Assembly (NCBI GenBank): GCA_900316445.1
Contig: ONCZ01000003.1
Location: 1-64,000, forward strand
Length of the DNA: 64,000 bases
Source: an uncultured Prevotellaceae bacterium
Lineage (GTDB): Bacteria; Bacteroidota; Bacteroidia; Bacteroidales; Bacteroidaceae
Direction of reading: 5' to 3'
Position 1 is the first letter of the stretch, and each line of letters opens with the position of its first letter. Below, piece after piece: positions 16,189 through 25,546 of the stretch. Below the pieces are notes generated by a model, which searched no databases, was not told the DNA's origin, and worked only from the letters and a program-made list of their open reading frames with translations. The translations under genes were made by a program, and so were the position numbers.

Positions 16189-16989
16189 TTAATAGGAGGC
16201 TGTGCAGGGGATGCCGGCGGCTATCACACAGTCGCGGATGGCATCGAGTTGTTCGTGGGTGGCCTTGAGAAGACCCTGGGTGGGTGTCTCGCGGTCGATG
16301 GTGTAGATCATCACCTGCTGGGGCTTGATGGCTTTGACGGCCTCAAGCCAGGGACCGACATACTCCTCCCCAGTATTATCTACAGACTCCTGACTCCTGA
16401 CTCCTGACTCCTGTCTCCATACCTCCCCCCTCATGAACATGGTCTGGATGATGATATGACCATTAAAGGCTTTCATACGGTCGATGATCTTTTCTACATC
16501 GTAGGTGCCGTTGGGGTGGTCCACCTTATTTATATATATAGGATCGACGGTGTCGAGTTTCAGGATGTTGTTGTCCACCCGCATCAGGGCATCGTAGACG
16601 GCCTGGCGGTGGATCATCGTGGAATTGCTCAATACGGAGACTTTCGCCTTCGGGCAGTACTGGTCACGCAGGCGGATGACATCGTCGATGATCTCAGGGA
16701 AGTGGGGATGACAGGTGGGTTCACCATTGCCTGCAAAGGTCAGCACGTCGGGCAACTGGCCTTCGGCAGCCATCTGCTGCAGTTTCTCTTCCAGCTTGGC
16801 AGCCACCTCTTCGCGTGTGGGGAGGGGCAGGGTAGGACGGTGGTCTTCGTTGAAACCGCACTCGCAGTAGATGCAGTCGAAAGAACACACTTTGCCGTCG
16901 GCAGGCAGCAAGTTGATACCTAAAGAAATGCCCAGACGGCGACTGTGAACAGGGCCAAAGACGGGCGAAGGATAAATAATTGTACTCAT
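16189..16989 (-). CDS. Radical SAM protein
   Basis: A 266-residue radical S-adenosylmethionine enzyme of the COG0731-like group. The [4Fe-4S] ligands are in VCSFDCIYCECGF (CxxxCxxC), followed by the SAM-binding TFAGNGEPTCHP motif. Substrate unknown. Residues ~193-207 read WRQESGVRSQESVDN, of which the QESGVRSQES part is translated GTCAGGA heptamer repeat (16385-16418); it lies after the barrel strand MFMRGE, where the family would have a short loop. The promoter is the minus-strand box at 16998-17005. Confidence 0.82.
   Translation of the reverse strand: MSTIIYPSPVFGPVHSRRLGISLGINLLPADGKVCSFDCIYCECGFNEDHRPTLPLPTREEVAAKLEEKLQQMAAEGQLPDVLTFAGNGEPTCHPHFPEIIDDVIRLRDQYCPKAKVSVLSNSTMIHRQAVYDALMRVDNNILKLDTVDPIYINKVDHPNGTYDVEKIIDRMKAFNGHIIIQTMFMRGEVWRQESGVRSQESVDNTGEEYVGPWLEAVKAIKPQQVMIYTIDRETPTQGLLKATHEQLDAIRDCVIAAGIPCTASY
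16385..16418 (-). repeat. GTCAGGA heptamer repeat (family A, copy 3) inside the radical SAM gene
   Basis: Four tandem GTCAGGA units in the coding (minus) orientation, encoding QESGVRSQES in frame. Confidence 0.88.
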
Positions 16990-16997
16990 AATGGCTG

Positions 16998-17005
16998 CAA
17001 AGATA
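16998..17005 (-). promoter_or_regulatory. -7 box for the radical SAM gene
   Basis: Reverse complement TATCTTTG, 9 nt before the ATG, implying a very short leader. Confidence 0.65.
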
Positions 17006-17015
17006 GTCTTTTTTT

Positions 17016-17081
17016 ACCGCAGATTACGCAGATTACGCAGAAAAATGAAAAATAATCTGTATAATCTGCGTAATCTGCGGT
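17016..17081. repeat. Two-arm inverted repeat of a 9-nt unit
   Basis: Left arm 17016-17040 (units CGCAGATTA) and right arm 17057-17081 (TAATCTGCG) form a long hairpin with a short A-rich loop, between the divergent promoters of the radical SAM gene and ftsX. No gene inside. Confidence 0.9.
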
Positions 17082-17089
17082 TATTTTTG

Positions 17090-17097
17090 TAACTTTG
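17090..17097 (+). promoter_or_regulatory. -7 box for ftsX operon
   Basis: TAACTTTG, directly after the right arm of the 9-nt-unit hairpin and about 35 nt before the ftsX ATG. Confidence 0.7.
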
Positions 17098-17132
17098 CAC
17101 CCGAATTCAAAAGATTACGTACGTAAACCTAC

Positions 17133-18011
17133 ATGAAAAGACGACGTGAGAAGACTGGCCGCCGGCAGGGTGTGCAGTTGGTGACCTTGTGTATTAGTAC
17201 AGCGATGGTGCTTGTGCTGCTGGGTTTGGTGGTGTTCTCTGTGCAGACATCGCGCAACCTGTCGCAGTGGGTCAAGGAGAATCTGACGGTGACGGTCGTG
17301 CTTAACGACGAGGTCAGCGTGGGCGATGCCAAGCAGTTCCAGCAAGACCTCATTCATCGCCCGTTCTCGAAAGAAATCCATTACATCAGTCGTGAACAGG
17401 CCCTGAAGGAACAGACAGAGGCGATGGGTTCAGATCCTTCGGAGTTCCTTGGCATGAATCCGTTCCCGGCGACGCTTGAGTTGCAGTTGCACTCCGATTA
17501 CGCCAATGCCGACTCGCTGGTGTGGATAGGTGAGGAACTCAGGAAGAATCCGAAGGTGACAGACGTGGCCTATCAGGTGGACCTGATGGACAGCGTGAAC
17601 CGTAACCTCGCAAAGTTAAATATCTTGTTGCTGGTGCTGGCTGTGCTGCTGACGTTCATCTCGTTCTCACTCATCAACAACACAGTGCGACTGAGTGTCT
17701 ATTCGCGCCGTTTCCTCATTCACACGATGAAACTGGTGGGTGCCTCGTGGGGATTCATCCGCCGGCCGTTTATGAAACAGGGACTGCTCGTGGGAATTCT
17801 TGCTGCCCTGATTGCCATTATCGTGTTGGGAAGTGGTGTTTATGGACTCTACTATTACGAGCCGGGCATCCAACTTATCATCACCTGGCGGGAACTGGTC
17901 ATCACGGCATTGGCTGTACTGGTGTTCGGACTGGTCATCACGCTGACGTGTTCCTACATCTCCGTGAACCGTTTCCTCCGCATGCCCCCAGGAGAGTTGT
18001 ATAAGATATAA
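17133..18011 (+). CDS. ftsX: Cell-division permease-like protein FtsX
   Basis: Inner-membrane partner of FtsE that regulates cell-wall hydrolases at division. 292 residues: cytoplasmic N-tail, helix 1 (about 20-40), an extracytoplasmic domain (45-150), then three helices (FtsX/MacB fold) with SLINNTVRLSVYSRRFLIHTMK and LVGAS. Length is typical. ftsE is not adjacent, as often in Bacteroidota. First gene of the run ftsX-DUF3098-uppP-truB-queA-folK with spacers of 3-30 nt. Confidence 0.9.
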   Translation: MKRRREKTGRRQGVQLVTLCISTAMVLVLLGLVVFSVQTSRNLSQWVKENLTVTVVLNDEVSVGDAKQFQQDLIHRPFSKEIHYISREQALKEQTEAMGSDPSEFLGMNPFPATLELQLHSDYANADSLVWIGEELRKNPKVTDVAYQVDLMDSVNRNLAKLNILLLVLAVLLTFISFSLINNTVRLSVYSRRFLIHTMKLVGASWGFIRRPFMKQGLLVGILAALIAIIVLGSGVYGLYYYEPGIQLIITWRELVITALAVLVFGLVITLTCSYISVNRFLRMPPGELYKI

Positions 18012-18037
18012 ATCGTAAATTCGTAAATCGTAAATAA
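18011..18037 (+). repeat. TCGTAAA-type spacer repeat
   Basis: Tandem TCGTAAA/TTCGTAAA units between ftsX and the DUF3098 gene. Confidence 0.7.
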
Positions 18038-18040
18038 TAG

Positions 18041-18265
18041 ATGGACAAGAGAAATTTTGCATTTGATAAGACGAACTTCATTCTGCTGGCTGTAGGCATG
18101 GCAGTGGTGATTGTTGGTTTTCTGCTGATGGCGGGTTCGGCCTCTACGGATACGGCCTATGAGCCCGACATCTTCAGCGCACGTCGCATTAAGGTAGCCC
18201 CGGTGGTATGTCTCCTGGGCTTTGTGTCAATGATCTATGCGGTCATCCGTAAACCAAAATCGTAA
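18041..18265 (+). CDS. DUF3098 small membrane protein
   Basis: A 74-residue protein with two membrane helices (about 13-32 and 53-67) separated by a short loop (TAYEPDIFSARRIKVAP). DUF3098 members typically sit between ftsX and uppP in Bacteroidota, exactly as here, which suggests a role with envelope assembly, but no function is established. Its final Ser codon and stop are part of the TCGTAAA repeat that follows. Confidence 0.88.
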   Translation: MDKRNFAFDKTNFILLAVGMAVVIVGFLLMAGSASTDTAYEPDIFSARRIKVAPVVCLLGFVSMIYAVIRKPKS

Positions 18266-18291
18266 ATCGTAAATCCGTAAATCGTAAATAA
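18258..18291 (+). repeat. TCGTAAA-type spacer repeat supplying a stop codon
   Basis: Four units of (A)TCGTAAA between DUF3098 and uppP; the first provides the DUF3098 stop codon. Confidence 0.75.
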
Positions 18292-18295
18292 ACAG

Positions 18296-19093
18296 ATGGA
18301 TTGGATAGAAGCTTTGATCCTGGGCATTATACAGGGTCTTACAGAGTATCTTCCTGTGAGCAGTAGCGGTCACCTGGCTATCGGCCAGGCGCTCTTCGGC
18401 ATGCAGGATGGTGAGGAGAACCTCATGTTTACTGTGGCAGTACACGTGGCTACGATATTATCGACACTGGTCGTTCTTTGGAAGGAGATCAGCTGGATCG
18501 TGAAAGGGGTGTTTAAGTTTGAAATGAACGCAGAGACGAAGTATTTCCTGAACATCGTGGTGTCGATGATTCCTGTCGGCATCGTGGGCCTGTTCTTTAA
18601 GGATCAGGTGGAGGAAATCTTTGGCTCCGGCCTGTTGATCGTGGGCTGTTGCCTGCTGCTGACGGCTGCCCTGTTGATCTTCTCTTATTTTGCCCGTCCG
18701 CGTCAAAAGGAACATATCTCGTGGAAAGATGCTTTCGTGATTGGTATTGCCCAGGCCTGTGCCGTGCTGCCTGGCCTGTCGCGTTCTGGTTCTACCATCG
18801 CCACGGGACTGATGCTGGGTAATAAGAAAGAGAAGCTGGCGCAGTTCTCGTTCCTTATGGTGATACCACCCATTCTGGGAGAGGCCCTGCTCGACGTGAT
18901 GAAGGCTATGAAGGGTGAGGCTGTGATGGGCAGCATCGGCACCGTACCTCTGTTGGTGGGTTTCGTGGCTGCGTTCCTCTCAGGCTGCCTGGCATGTAAG
19001 TGGATGATAGACATCGTGAAGCGTGGCAAACTGATCTATTTCGGTATCTATTGTGCCATCATCGGTGCCGCAACGATTCTCCTGAGTTTGTAA
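18296..19093 (+). CDS. uppP: Undecaprenyl-diphosphatase
   Basis: Integral membrane enzyme (265 residues, about eight helices) that recycles undecaprenyl pyrophosphate to the monophosphate lipid carrier for peptidoglycan and surface polysaccharides. Signature motifs [14 protein letters not shown] near the N-terminus and [14 protein letters not shown] centrally are intact. Ends 5 nt before truB. Loss of function would raise bacitracin sensitivity (family knowledge). Confidence 0.95.
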   Translation: MDWIEALILGIIQGLTEYLPVSSSGHLAIGQALFGMQDGEENLMFTVAVHVATILSTLVVLWKEISWIVKGVFKFEMNAETKYFLNIVVSMIPVGIVGLFFKDQVEEIFGSGLLIVGCCLLLTAALLIFSYFARPRQKEHISWKDAFVIGIAQACAVLPGLSRSGSTIATGLMLGNKKEKLAQFSFLMVIPPILGEALLDVMKAMKGEAVMGSIGTVPLLVGFVAAFLSGCLACKWMIDIVKRGKLIYFGIYCAIIGAATILLSL

Positions 19094-19098
19094 ATAGT

Positions 19099-19794
19099 AT
19101 GAACTTCAACGAGGGAGCCCATATCTGTATTAACAAGCCCTATCGCATGACGAGCTTTGGGGCACTGGCTCATATCCGCTATCTGGTGTCGAAACGGCTC
19201 CATGTGAAACGGGTGAAGATGGGACATGCCGGAACCCTCGACCCTCTGGCAACAGGTGTGCTGATTCTCTGCACGGGGAAGGCCACCAAACAGATTGAGG
19301 CGCTGCAACTTCACACGAAGGAATACACGGCCACCCTGCAGTTAGGGGCCACGACGCCCAGCTACGATATGGAACACGAGGTGGACAACACCTATCCGAC
19401 GGAACATATCACCCGTGAATTGATTCTTGAGACGCTGCCACGCTTTGTCGGTGATATCATGCAGGTGCCTCCTGCTTTCTCTGCGTGTATGGTGGCTGGC
19501 GACAGAGCCTACGACCTTGCCCGTAAGGGAAAGGAAGTGGAACTTGCTGCGAAGCCTGTGCGTATCGATGAACTCGAACTCACAGATTTCAACCCTTCGA
19601 CGATGCAGATGTCCATCCGTGTGGTCTGTGGCAAAGGCACTTATATCCGTTCGCTGGCACGAGATATCGGTCAGGCTTTGGGTAGCGGTGCTTACCTGAC
19701 AGCGCTCTGTCGCACCCGTGTTGGTGATGTCCGCATTGAGGACTGCCTCACATTCGATGACTTTCCACAATGGTTAGAAAAAAATATTGATTAA
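19099..19794 (+). CDS. truB: tRNA pseudouridine-55 synthase
   Basis: Makes pseudouridine 55 in the T-loop of tRNAs. 231 residues; the catalytic Asp is in GHAGTLDPLATGVL, with KEYTATLQLGATTPSYD and a C-terminal GKGTYIRSLARDIG motif. The start at 19099 (MNFNEGAHICINKPYRM) matches the family, whereas an earlier ATG at 19000 would overlap uppP by about 90 nt. Followed 3 nt later by queA, another tRNA modification gene. Confidence 0.94.
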   Translation: MNFNEGAHICINKPYRMTSFGALAHIRYLVSKRLHVKRVKMGHAGTLDPLATGVLILCTGKATKQIEALQLHTKEYTATLQLGATTPSYDMEHEVDNTYPTEHITRELILETLPRFVGDIMQVPPAFSACMVAGDRAYDLARKGKEVELAAKPVRIDELELTDFNPSTMQMSIRVVCGKGTYIRSLARDIGQALGSGAYLTALCRTRVGDVRIEDCLTFDDFPQWLEKNID

Positions 19795-19797
19795 TAT

Positions 19798-20916
19798 ATG
19801 AAGTTATCACAGTTTAAGTTTAAGCTCCCTGAGGAGCTGGTCGCCCTGGAGCCCACCGCCCATCGCGACGAGTGCCGGCTGATGGTTCTCCACCGCAAGA
19901 GTGGCAAGATCGAGATGACCAAGCAGGATGAGGAAGGTAACGACCTGAAAGACGAAGAAGGTAATCCTGTCTATCTCGATTTCCGCAATATCCTCGACTA
20001 TTTCGATGAGGAAGACACCTTTATTTTCAACGATACGAAGGTGTTCCCCGCCCGTCTCTATGGTACGAAGGAGAAGACCGACGCAAAGATCGAGGTGTTC
20101 CTGTTGCGTGAGCTGAACCGTGACCTCCGTCTCTGGGATGTGCTCGTGGAGCCTGCCCGTAAGATCCGTATCGGCAACAAACTCTTCTTTGAGGATGATG
20201 GTCCGATGGTGGCAGAGGTCATCGACAACACCACGAGCCGTGGACGTACGCTGCGATTCCTTTATGACTGTCCTCACGATGAGTTCAAACATGAACTTTT
20301 CGCCCTGGGAGCAGCCCCACTGCCCCGTTATATCATCGACCGTCGCCCTGCTGTGCCTGAGGATATGGAGATCTTCCAGACCATCTATGCCAAGAATGAG
20401 GGTGCCGTCACAGCTCCTGCGACAGGTCTGCATTTCAGCCGTGAACTGTTGAAGCGTATGGAGATCCGTGGCATCAACTTCGCTTATATTACCCTGCACT
20501 GCGGACTCGGCAATTTCGATGCCATCGAGGTCGAGGATCTGACGAAGCACAAGATGTCGTCAGAACAGATGTTCGTCAACAAGGAGGCCTGTGACATTGT
20601 GAACCGCACGAAGGAGGCTGGTCACCGTGTGTGTTCCGTAGGTGTCAGTACAGCCCGTGCCACAGAGAGTGCCGTGGGTACCGACGGACTGTTGAAGGAG
20701 TTCGAGGGCTGGACTAATAAGTTCATCTTCCCGCCGTACGATTTCGGTATGTCCAATGCCCTTGTGGCCAACTTCTATCATCCTGAGTCGCCGATGATGA
20801 TGATCCAGGCGTCGTTTGGTGGCTACGACAATGTGTATGAGTGCTACACGAAGGCCGTGAAGAATGGCTATAAGTTCGGATGCTTCGGTGATGCGCTTTT
20901 GATTGTGGATGATTAA
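19798..20916 (+). CDS. queA: S-adenosylmethionine:tRNA ribosyltransferase-isomerase
   Basis: Penultimate step of queuosine synthesis: transfers and rearranges the ribosyl part of SAM onto preQ1 in tRNA. 372 residues; KLSQFKFKLPEELVA at the start, DTFIFNDTKVFPARL, PRYIIDRRPAVPED and NEGAVTAPATGLHFS are hallmarks. A short insertion after residue ~40 (KQDEEGNDLKDEEGNPVYLD) is seen in Bacteroidota members (recollection). Forms a tight pair with truB. Confidence 0.95.
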   Translation: MKLSQFKFKLPEELVALEPTAHRDECRLMVLHRKSGKIEMTKQDEEGNDLKDEEGNPVYLDFRNILDYFDEEDTFIFNDTKVFPARLYGTKEKTDAKIEVFLLRELNRDLRLWDVLVEPARKIRIGNKLFFEDDGPMVAEVIDNTTSRGRTLRFLYDCPHDEFKHELFALGAAPLPRYIIDRRPAVPEDMEIFQTIYAKNEGAVTAPATGLHFSRELLKRMEIRGINFAYITLHCGLGNFDAIEVEDLTKHKMSSEQMFVNKEACDIVNRTKEAGHRVCSVGVSTARATESAVGTDGLLKEFEGWTNKFIFPPYDFGMSNALVANFYHPESPMMMIQASFGGYDNVYECYTKAVKNGYKFGCFGDALLIVDD

Positions 20917-20932
20917 GGAGAGAAGGAGTAAA
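20914..20932 (+). repeat. Single arm of the GGAGAGAAGGAGTAA family (family C)
   Basis: One 14-nt unit fills the queA-folK gap, providing the queA stop. It is the same unit that forms the ends of the element at 14907-15360. Confidence 0.8.
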
Positions 20933-20937
20933 GGGGG

Positions 20938-21342
20938 ATGGTTCATAAAGTATACTTAGGACTGGGGTCTAACCAGGGCGACAGAGCGGCGAAGCTGGCC
21001 CGTGCCATTGAACTTATTGGCGAACGGGTAGGGCCAGTCATCCGCCAGTCGTCTGTCATCGAGACAGAGCCCTGGGGGTTCACGTCAGGTAACAAGTTCC
21101 TCAATTGTGCCATCTACTGCGAGACGACACTCCTGCCACGGCAGGTGCTCCAGGTCACCCAACAGATAGAACGGGAACTCGGGCGTCACTACAAGGGCAA
21201 AGGCTATCGTGACCGTCCCATCGATATCGATATCCTGCTTTTCGACGAGCTGCATATCGAAACGCCCAACCTCCAGATTCCCCATCCATTGATGTATGAG
21301 CGAGACTTCGTGATGATACCTCTCAAAGAGATCAAACAATAA
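20938..21342 (+). CDS. folK: 6-hydroxymethyl-7,8-dihydropterin pyrophosphokinase
   Basis: Folate pathway enzyme, 134 residues: transfers pyrophosphate from ATP to 6-hydroxymethyl-7,8-dihydropterin. YLGLGSNQGDRAAKLARA at the N-terminus, ETEPWGFTSGNKFLNC and YRDRPIDIDILLFD near the C-terminus are diagnostic, including the acidic residues that bind magnesium. Folate neighbours in this window are folE and folB, each in a different transcription unit. Confidence 0.94.
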   Translation: MVHKVYLGLGSNQGDRAAKLARAIELIGERVGPVIRQSSVIETEPWGFTSGNKFLNCAIYCETTLLPRQVLQVTQQIERELGRHYKGKGYRDRPIDIDILLFDELHIETPNLQIPHPLMYERDFVMIPLKEIKQ

Positions 21343-21374
21343 AAACTAATCAGAATAACTAAAAACAAATCAAA

Positions 21375-22874
21375 ATGAAAAGAATATGTTCTTATGTCCT
21401 TCTGTCTAAAAAGGCGATTCTCCTGTCTTTTTGTCTGTGTGTCTGCTTCTGTCTGAACGCCCAGAATCCTTATAAGAAATACACGGAGAACCTGCCCTTT
21501 GAGATGCCGGAAGTGAAGGCGCCTGTCATCCCTGACAACAAGGTATGCCTGAAAGACTTTGGTGCTGATCCTACGGGCATCAGCCTCTGCACAGATGCCT
21601 TTGCCCAGGCTGTCGAGGCGTTGACGGCGAAGGGTGGGGGACATCTCATCGTGCCTGCCGGTGTGTGGTTTACAGGTCCCATTGTCCTCAAGAGTCATAT
21701 CGACCTTCATCTTGAAATGGGCGCAGTCATCCGTTTCGCAGCCGACGAGACACTTTATCCGATCATCAAGACCTCGTTTGAAGGACTTGACACCCGTCGT
21801 TGTCAGTCACCTCTGTCTGCCGTGGGGGCTACGAATATCTCCATCACGGGTGAAGGTGTCATCGATGGCAATGGACAGTACTGGCGTCCCGTTAAGCGTC
21901 CGAAGGTGTCGGAAGGTATGTGGAAAGACGTCATCCAGCGTCCTGGTGGCATCCAGTTGCGTGATGACTACTGGGTGCCCTCAGAGAGTTATGCCCGTGG
22001 TGAGAAGGGTGCTGAACTCAACGTGCCCGCCGCTAAGACCGATGAGGAGTGGGAGGCCATCCATCGTTTCCTGCGCCCTGTGATGATCAGCCTCGTCAGT
22101 TGCAAGAACGTGCTGCTGCAGGGTGTCATCTTCCAAAACTCCCCTGCCTGGAACATCCATCCGCTGATGTGTGAGAATATTATTATAGATAATGTACTCG
22201 CGCGTAACCCTTCTTACGCCCAGAATGGTGATGCCCTCGACCTCGAGTCGTGCAGGAACGCCCTCATCGTCAACTCCCGTTTCGATGCCGGCGACGATGG
22301 CATCTGCATCAAAAGCGGTAAGGATGCCGACGGACGGAAACGTGGCAGACCTTGTGAGAATGTCGTTGTCGACGGCTGTACGGTCTTTGCTGGTCACGGT
22401 GGCTTCGTCGTGGGCTCGGAGATGAGTGGTGGCGTGCGCAACTTTATGGTCTCCAACTGCCAGTTTCTGGGCACTGATGTAGGTTTGCGCTTTAAGTCGA
22501 AGCGTGGTCGTGGCGGTATCGTGGAGAACATCTATATTCAGAACATCTCGATGATGGACATCATCACCGATGCCATCACGTTCAATATGTACTACAGTGG
22601 TAAGTCTGTCTCTGAGGTGAAGGCTGCTGGCATCGTACCTGACAATACGACGAAAGCACCTGTCGATGAGACCACGCCTATCTTCCGTAATATCTTCATC
22701 GAGAATGTCGTCTGCAATGGTGCAGGTCGGGCTATGGAGTTCAATGGCCTCCCAGAGATGCCCATCGACAATATCCGTCTGAAGAACATCACCATCCGTG
22801 CTAAAGAGGATGCCGTGTTCCATAACGTTACCAATAACGTTTCTCAAGAGAACGTGAAGATTACGCTCGAATAG
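21375..22874 (+). CDS. Exported glycoside hydrolase family 28 (polygalacturonase type)
   Basis: Signal peptide (about residues 1-30, ending CLNAQ), then a parallel beta-helix GH28 enzyme of 499 residues. Conserved motifs: NGDALDLESC and DAGDDGICIKSG (catalytic aspartates), GHGGFVVGSE (catalytic histidine), LRFKSKRGRGG. GH28 enzymes hydrolyse galacturonan or related pectin backbones; the exact linkage is not clear. It is not in a visible polysaccharide utilisation locus, but the KduI and ExuT-like genes at 41-43.6 kb could use its products. Located after folK with a 32-nt gap. Confidence 0.92.
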   Translation: MKRICSYVLLSKKAILLSFCLCVCFCLNAQNPYKKYTENLPFEMPEVKAPVIPDNKVCLKDFGADPTGISLCTDAFAQAVEALTAKGGGHLIVPAGVWFTGPIVLKSHIDLHLEMGAVIRFAADETLYPIIKTSFEGLDTRRCQSPLSAVGATNISITGEGVIDGNGQYWRPVKRPKVSEGMWKDVIQRPGGIQLRDDYWVPSESYARGEKGAELNVPAAKTDEEWEAIHRFLRPVMISLVSCKNVLLQGVIFQNSPAWNIHPLMCENIIIDNVLARNPSYAQNGDALDLESCRNALIVNSRFDAGDDGICIKSGKDADGRKRGRPCENVVVDGCTVFAGHGGFVVGSEMSGGVRNFMVSNCQFLGTDVGLRFKSKRGRGGIVENIYIQNISMMDIITDAITFNMYYSGKSVSEVKAAGIVPDNTTKAPVDETTPIFRNIFIENVVCNGAGRAMEFNGLPEMPIDNIRLKNITIRAKEDAVFHNVTNNVSQENVKITLE

Positions 22875-22877
22875 CGA

Positions 22878-22901
22878 ATTCCCCGCCGGCAGGCGGGGAA
22901 T
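22878..22901. terminator. Terminator hairpin after GH28
   Basis: ATTCCCCGCC / GGCGGGGAAT palindrome immediately after the stop codon. Confidence 0.75.
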
Positions 22902-22911
22902 CACTCATAAA

Positions 22912-22937
22912 AAAAGCCTCGCAGATGCGAGGCTTTT
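22912..22937. terminator. Bidirectional terminator for rpsO
   Basis: AAAAGCCTCGC / GCGAGGCTTTT hairpin seven bases past the rpsO stop, read on the minus strand with a T-run. Confidence 0.85.
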
Positions 22938-22944
22938 AACTTGC

Positions 22945-23214
22945 TTACTTACGGAGGCCGAGGGCCTTGATGATAGCACGGTAACGATTGATATCGTTAT
23001 TGTAGAGATACTTCAGCAGCTTACGGCGCTTACCTACGAGCATCGTCAGTGAACGAGCGGTGTTGTGGTCCTTGTGGTTCTTCTTCAGGTGTTCTGTCAG
23101 GTGAGAGATGCGATAGCTGAAGAGGGCAATCTGTGCCTCTGCAGAACCAGTGTCGGTAGTGCTCTTGCCATACTGACCGAAGATCTCCTCCTTCTTGGCT
23201 TTGTCTAAATACAT
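22945..23214 (-). CDS. rpsO: 30S ribosomal protein S15
   Basis: An 89-residue primary rRNA-binding protein of the small subunit. GSAEAQIALFSYRISHLTEH and DHNTARSLTMLVGKRRKLL are the 16S-rRNA-contacting segments. It is expressed alone, from a promoter about 115 nt upstream (box 23328-23335). That leader (23215-23327, minus strand) has several short self-complementary pieces and could carry the autoregulatory site known for S15 in other bacteria; I could not define a fold. Confidence 0.96.
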   Translation of the reverse strand: MYLDKAKKEEIFGQYGKSTTDTGSAEAQIALFSYRISHLTEHLKKNHKDHNTARSLTMLVGKRRKLLKYLYNNDINRYRAIIKALGLRK

Positions 23215-23327
23215 AATTTTTTAATGTGATTAATGTTGTTTGCAAATACATCCTTCAGACGCGATTCTGGCCTAATCACCAGCCGGTTTACGTCGTCAGA
23301 TGCTCCGGATTTTCCGAAATGCGGGTG

Positions 23328-23335
23328 CAAAGGTA
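23328..23335 (-). promoter_or_regulatory. -7 box for rpsO
   Basis: Reverse complement TACCTTTG, divergent from the typA promoter 43 nt away. Confidence 0.75.
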
Positions 23336-23377
23336 CGAATAATTTGAATAAAAACCAAATATTTCCGAAAAAAGTTG

Positions 23378-23385
23378 TACCTTTG
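23378..23385 (+). promoter_or_regulatory. -7 box for typA
   Basis: TACCTTTG, 25 nt before the typA ATG. Confidence 0.75.
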
Positions 23386-23409
23386 CAGCCGTTTTTATAT
23401 TAAATAGGT

Positions 23410-25218
23410 ATGCAGGATATCAGAAATATCGCAATTATAGCGCATGTAGACCACGGTAAGACGACACTCGTGGACAAAATGATGCTCGCAGGCAATCTCT
23501 TCCGTGAGGGACAGAACCTCAGCAATCAGGTGTTGGATGCTAACGACCTGGAGCGTGAGCGAGGCATCACCATTCTTTCAAAGAACGTCAGTATCAACTG
23601 GAAGGGCGTCAAGATCAATATCATCGACACGCCGGGACACTCCGACTTCGGTGGTGAGGTGGAGCGTGTGCTTAATATGGCCGACGGCTGTCTGTTGCTC
23701 GTCGATGCCTTCGAAGGCCCTATGCCCCAGACGCGTTTCGTACTCCAGAAGGCTCTTCAGATAGGTCTCAAACCCATTGTCGTGGTGAACAAGGTGGACA
23801 AACCCAACTGCCGACCCGAAGAGGTCTATGAGATGGTGTTCGACCTCATGTTCTCACTCAACGCCACAGAGGATCAGCTCGACTTCCCCGTGGTGTATGG
23901 CTCTGCCAAGAACGGCTGGATGGGTGAGGACTTCCGCAAACCCACCGACAACATCACCTATTTATTGGATAAGATCATCGAGGTGATTCCTGCTCCACAG
24001 CAGATAGAAGGAACCCCGCAGATGCTCATTACCTCGCTCGACTACTCGAGTTATCAGGGCCGCATCGCTGTGGGTCGCGTGCATCGTGGTTCTCTGAAGG
24101 ACGGTATGCAGGTGACCATCGCCCATCGTGATGGTTCTCTCGAGAAGACGAAGATCAAGGAACTCCACACCTTTGAGGGTATGGGTCACGTGCGTACAGA
24201 TTCTGTGGATTGTGGTGATATCTGCGCTGTCATCGGACTGGATAAGTTTGAGATCGGTGACACTATCTGTGACCTTGAGAACCCCGAGCCTCTGGCACCT
24301 ATCGCCATCGACGAGCCCACCATGTCGATGCTCTTCACCATTAACGACTCGCCTTTCTTTGGTAAGGAAGGAAAGTTTGTCACTTCGCGCCATATCAACG
24401 ACCGTCTGGAGAAGGAACTCGAGAAAAACCTTGCCCTGCGTGTCGAGCCTTTCGAGGACTCTACTGATAAATGGATCGTTTCTGGTCGTGGCGTGCTCCA
24501 TCTTTCCGTCCTCGTCGAGACCATGCGTCGTGAGGGCTATGAGTTGCAGGTGGGTCAGCCTCAGGTGATTTATAAGGAGATTAACGGTCAGAAGTGTGAA
24601 CCCATTGAGGAACTGACCATCAATGTGCCCGAGGAGTTCTCCTCGAAGATGATTGACATGGTCACCCGCCGTAAGGGCGAGATGACCTCTATGGAGAGTC
24701 AGGGCGAGCGTGTCAACATCGAGTTCGACATTCCTTCCCGTGGTATCATCGGTCTGCGTACCAATGTCCTCACAGCCTCTCAGGGTGAGGCCATCATGGC
24801 CCATCGCTTCAAGGAGTATCAGCCTTACAAGGGTGAGATAGAGCGCCGTGTCAACGGTTCGATGATCTCTATGGATACGGGTAACGCCTTTGCCTATGCC
24901 ATCGACAAGTTGCAGGACCGTGGCAAGTTCTTCATCGATCCGGGTGAGGATGTCTATGCTGGTCAGGTGGTGGGCGAGCATGTCCACGACAACGATCTCG
25001 TGGTCAATGTCTGCAAGGCCAAGCAGCTCACGAATGTCCGTGCCTCAGGTACTGACGAGAAGGCCCGTATCATTCCCAAGACAGTGATGTCGCTTGAGGA
25101 ATGTCTTGAATACATCAAGCAGGATGAGCTTGTAGAGGTCACTCCGAAGTCGATGCGTATGCGTAAGACCATCCTCGACCACGATCAGCGCAAGAAATAT
25201 AATATCCAGCGAGGGTAG
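23410..25218 (+). CDS. typA: Ribosome-binding GTPase TypA/BipA
   Basis: Translational GTPase of 602 residues that acts on ribosomes during stress and assembly. G1 [15 protein letters not shown]2 RERGITI, G3 [12 protein letters not shown] and G4 [13 protein letters not shown] are intact; elongation-factor-like domains II, III and V follow, then the family-specific C-terminus ([19 protein letters not shown]). Length typical. Transcribed alone from 23378 and ended by the hairpin at 25265. Confidence 0.96.
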   Translation: MQDIRNIAIIAHVDHGKTTLVDKMMLAGNLFREGQNLSNQVLDANDLERERGITILSKNVSINWKGVKINIIDTPGHSDFGGEVERVLNMADGCLLLVDAFEGPMPQTRFVLQKALQIGLKPIVVVNKVDKPNCRPEEVYEMVFDLMFSLNATEDQLDFPVVYGSAKNGWMGEDFRKPTDNITYLLDKIIEVIPAPQQIEGTPQMLITSLDYSSYQGRIAVGRVHRGSLKDGMQVTIAHRDGSLEKTKIKELHTFEGMGHVRTDSVDCGDICAVIGLDKFEIGDTICDLENPEPLAPIAIDEPTMSMLFTINDSPFFGKEGKFVTSRHINDRLEKELEKNLALRVEPFEDSTDKWIVSGRGVLHLSVLVETMRREGYELQVGQPQVIYKEINGQKCEPIEELTINVPEEFSSKMIDMVTRRKGEMTSMESQGERVNIEFDIPSRGIIGLRTNVLTASQGEAIMAHRFKEYQPYKGEIERRVNGSMISMDTGNAFAYAIDKLQDRGKFFIDPGEDVYAGQVVGEHVHDNDLVVNVCKAKQLTNVRASGTDEKARIIPKTVMSLEECLEYIKQDELVEVTPKSMRMRKTILDHDQRKKYNIQRG

Positions 25219-25264
25219 AGTGATGTTCGCATCGGATTTCGATGCGTCATCATCTAAAATGAAC

Positions 25265-25295
25265 ATGGCGTGCTAGTTTTTTACTAACACGCCAT
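25265..25295 (+). terminator. Terminator after typA
   Basis: ATGGCGTG...CACGCCAT stem with a T-rich loop. A second weak hairpin (GATG..CATC) precedes it at about 25222-25251. The rest of 25296-25530 is A+T-rich and holds only the AraC-gene promoter. Confidence 0.6.
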
Positions 25296-25530
25296 TGATC
25301 GATCATAAAACAATCTTTTTTACGATTGAAACTAATACATGGTTTTAATGGTTCGGTTAAATTTTTAAATCTCTCGGTTATGATGTGGTTATGATTTCAG
25401 TTGCAAAATTACGAATAATATCTGAATGAAAGTGTGAAAAATTTAGCAATGGTGTGAAAGATACACCAATAGGGTGTGAAAATTATGGTAAATTTCACAC
25501 TTTTTCGCTTGTTATTTCAGATTTTTCTTG

Positions 25531-25538
25531 TATCTTTG
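25531..25538 (+). promoter_or_regulatory. -7 box for the AraC-type gene
   Basis: TATCTTTG, nine bases before the ATG at 25547, so the leader is nearly absent. Confidence 0.7.
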
Positions 25539-25546
25539 CACCGGTT

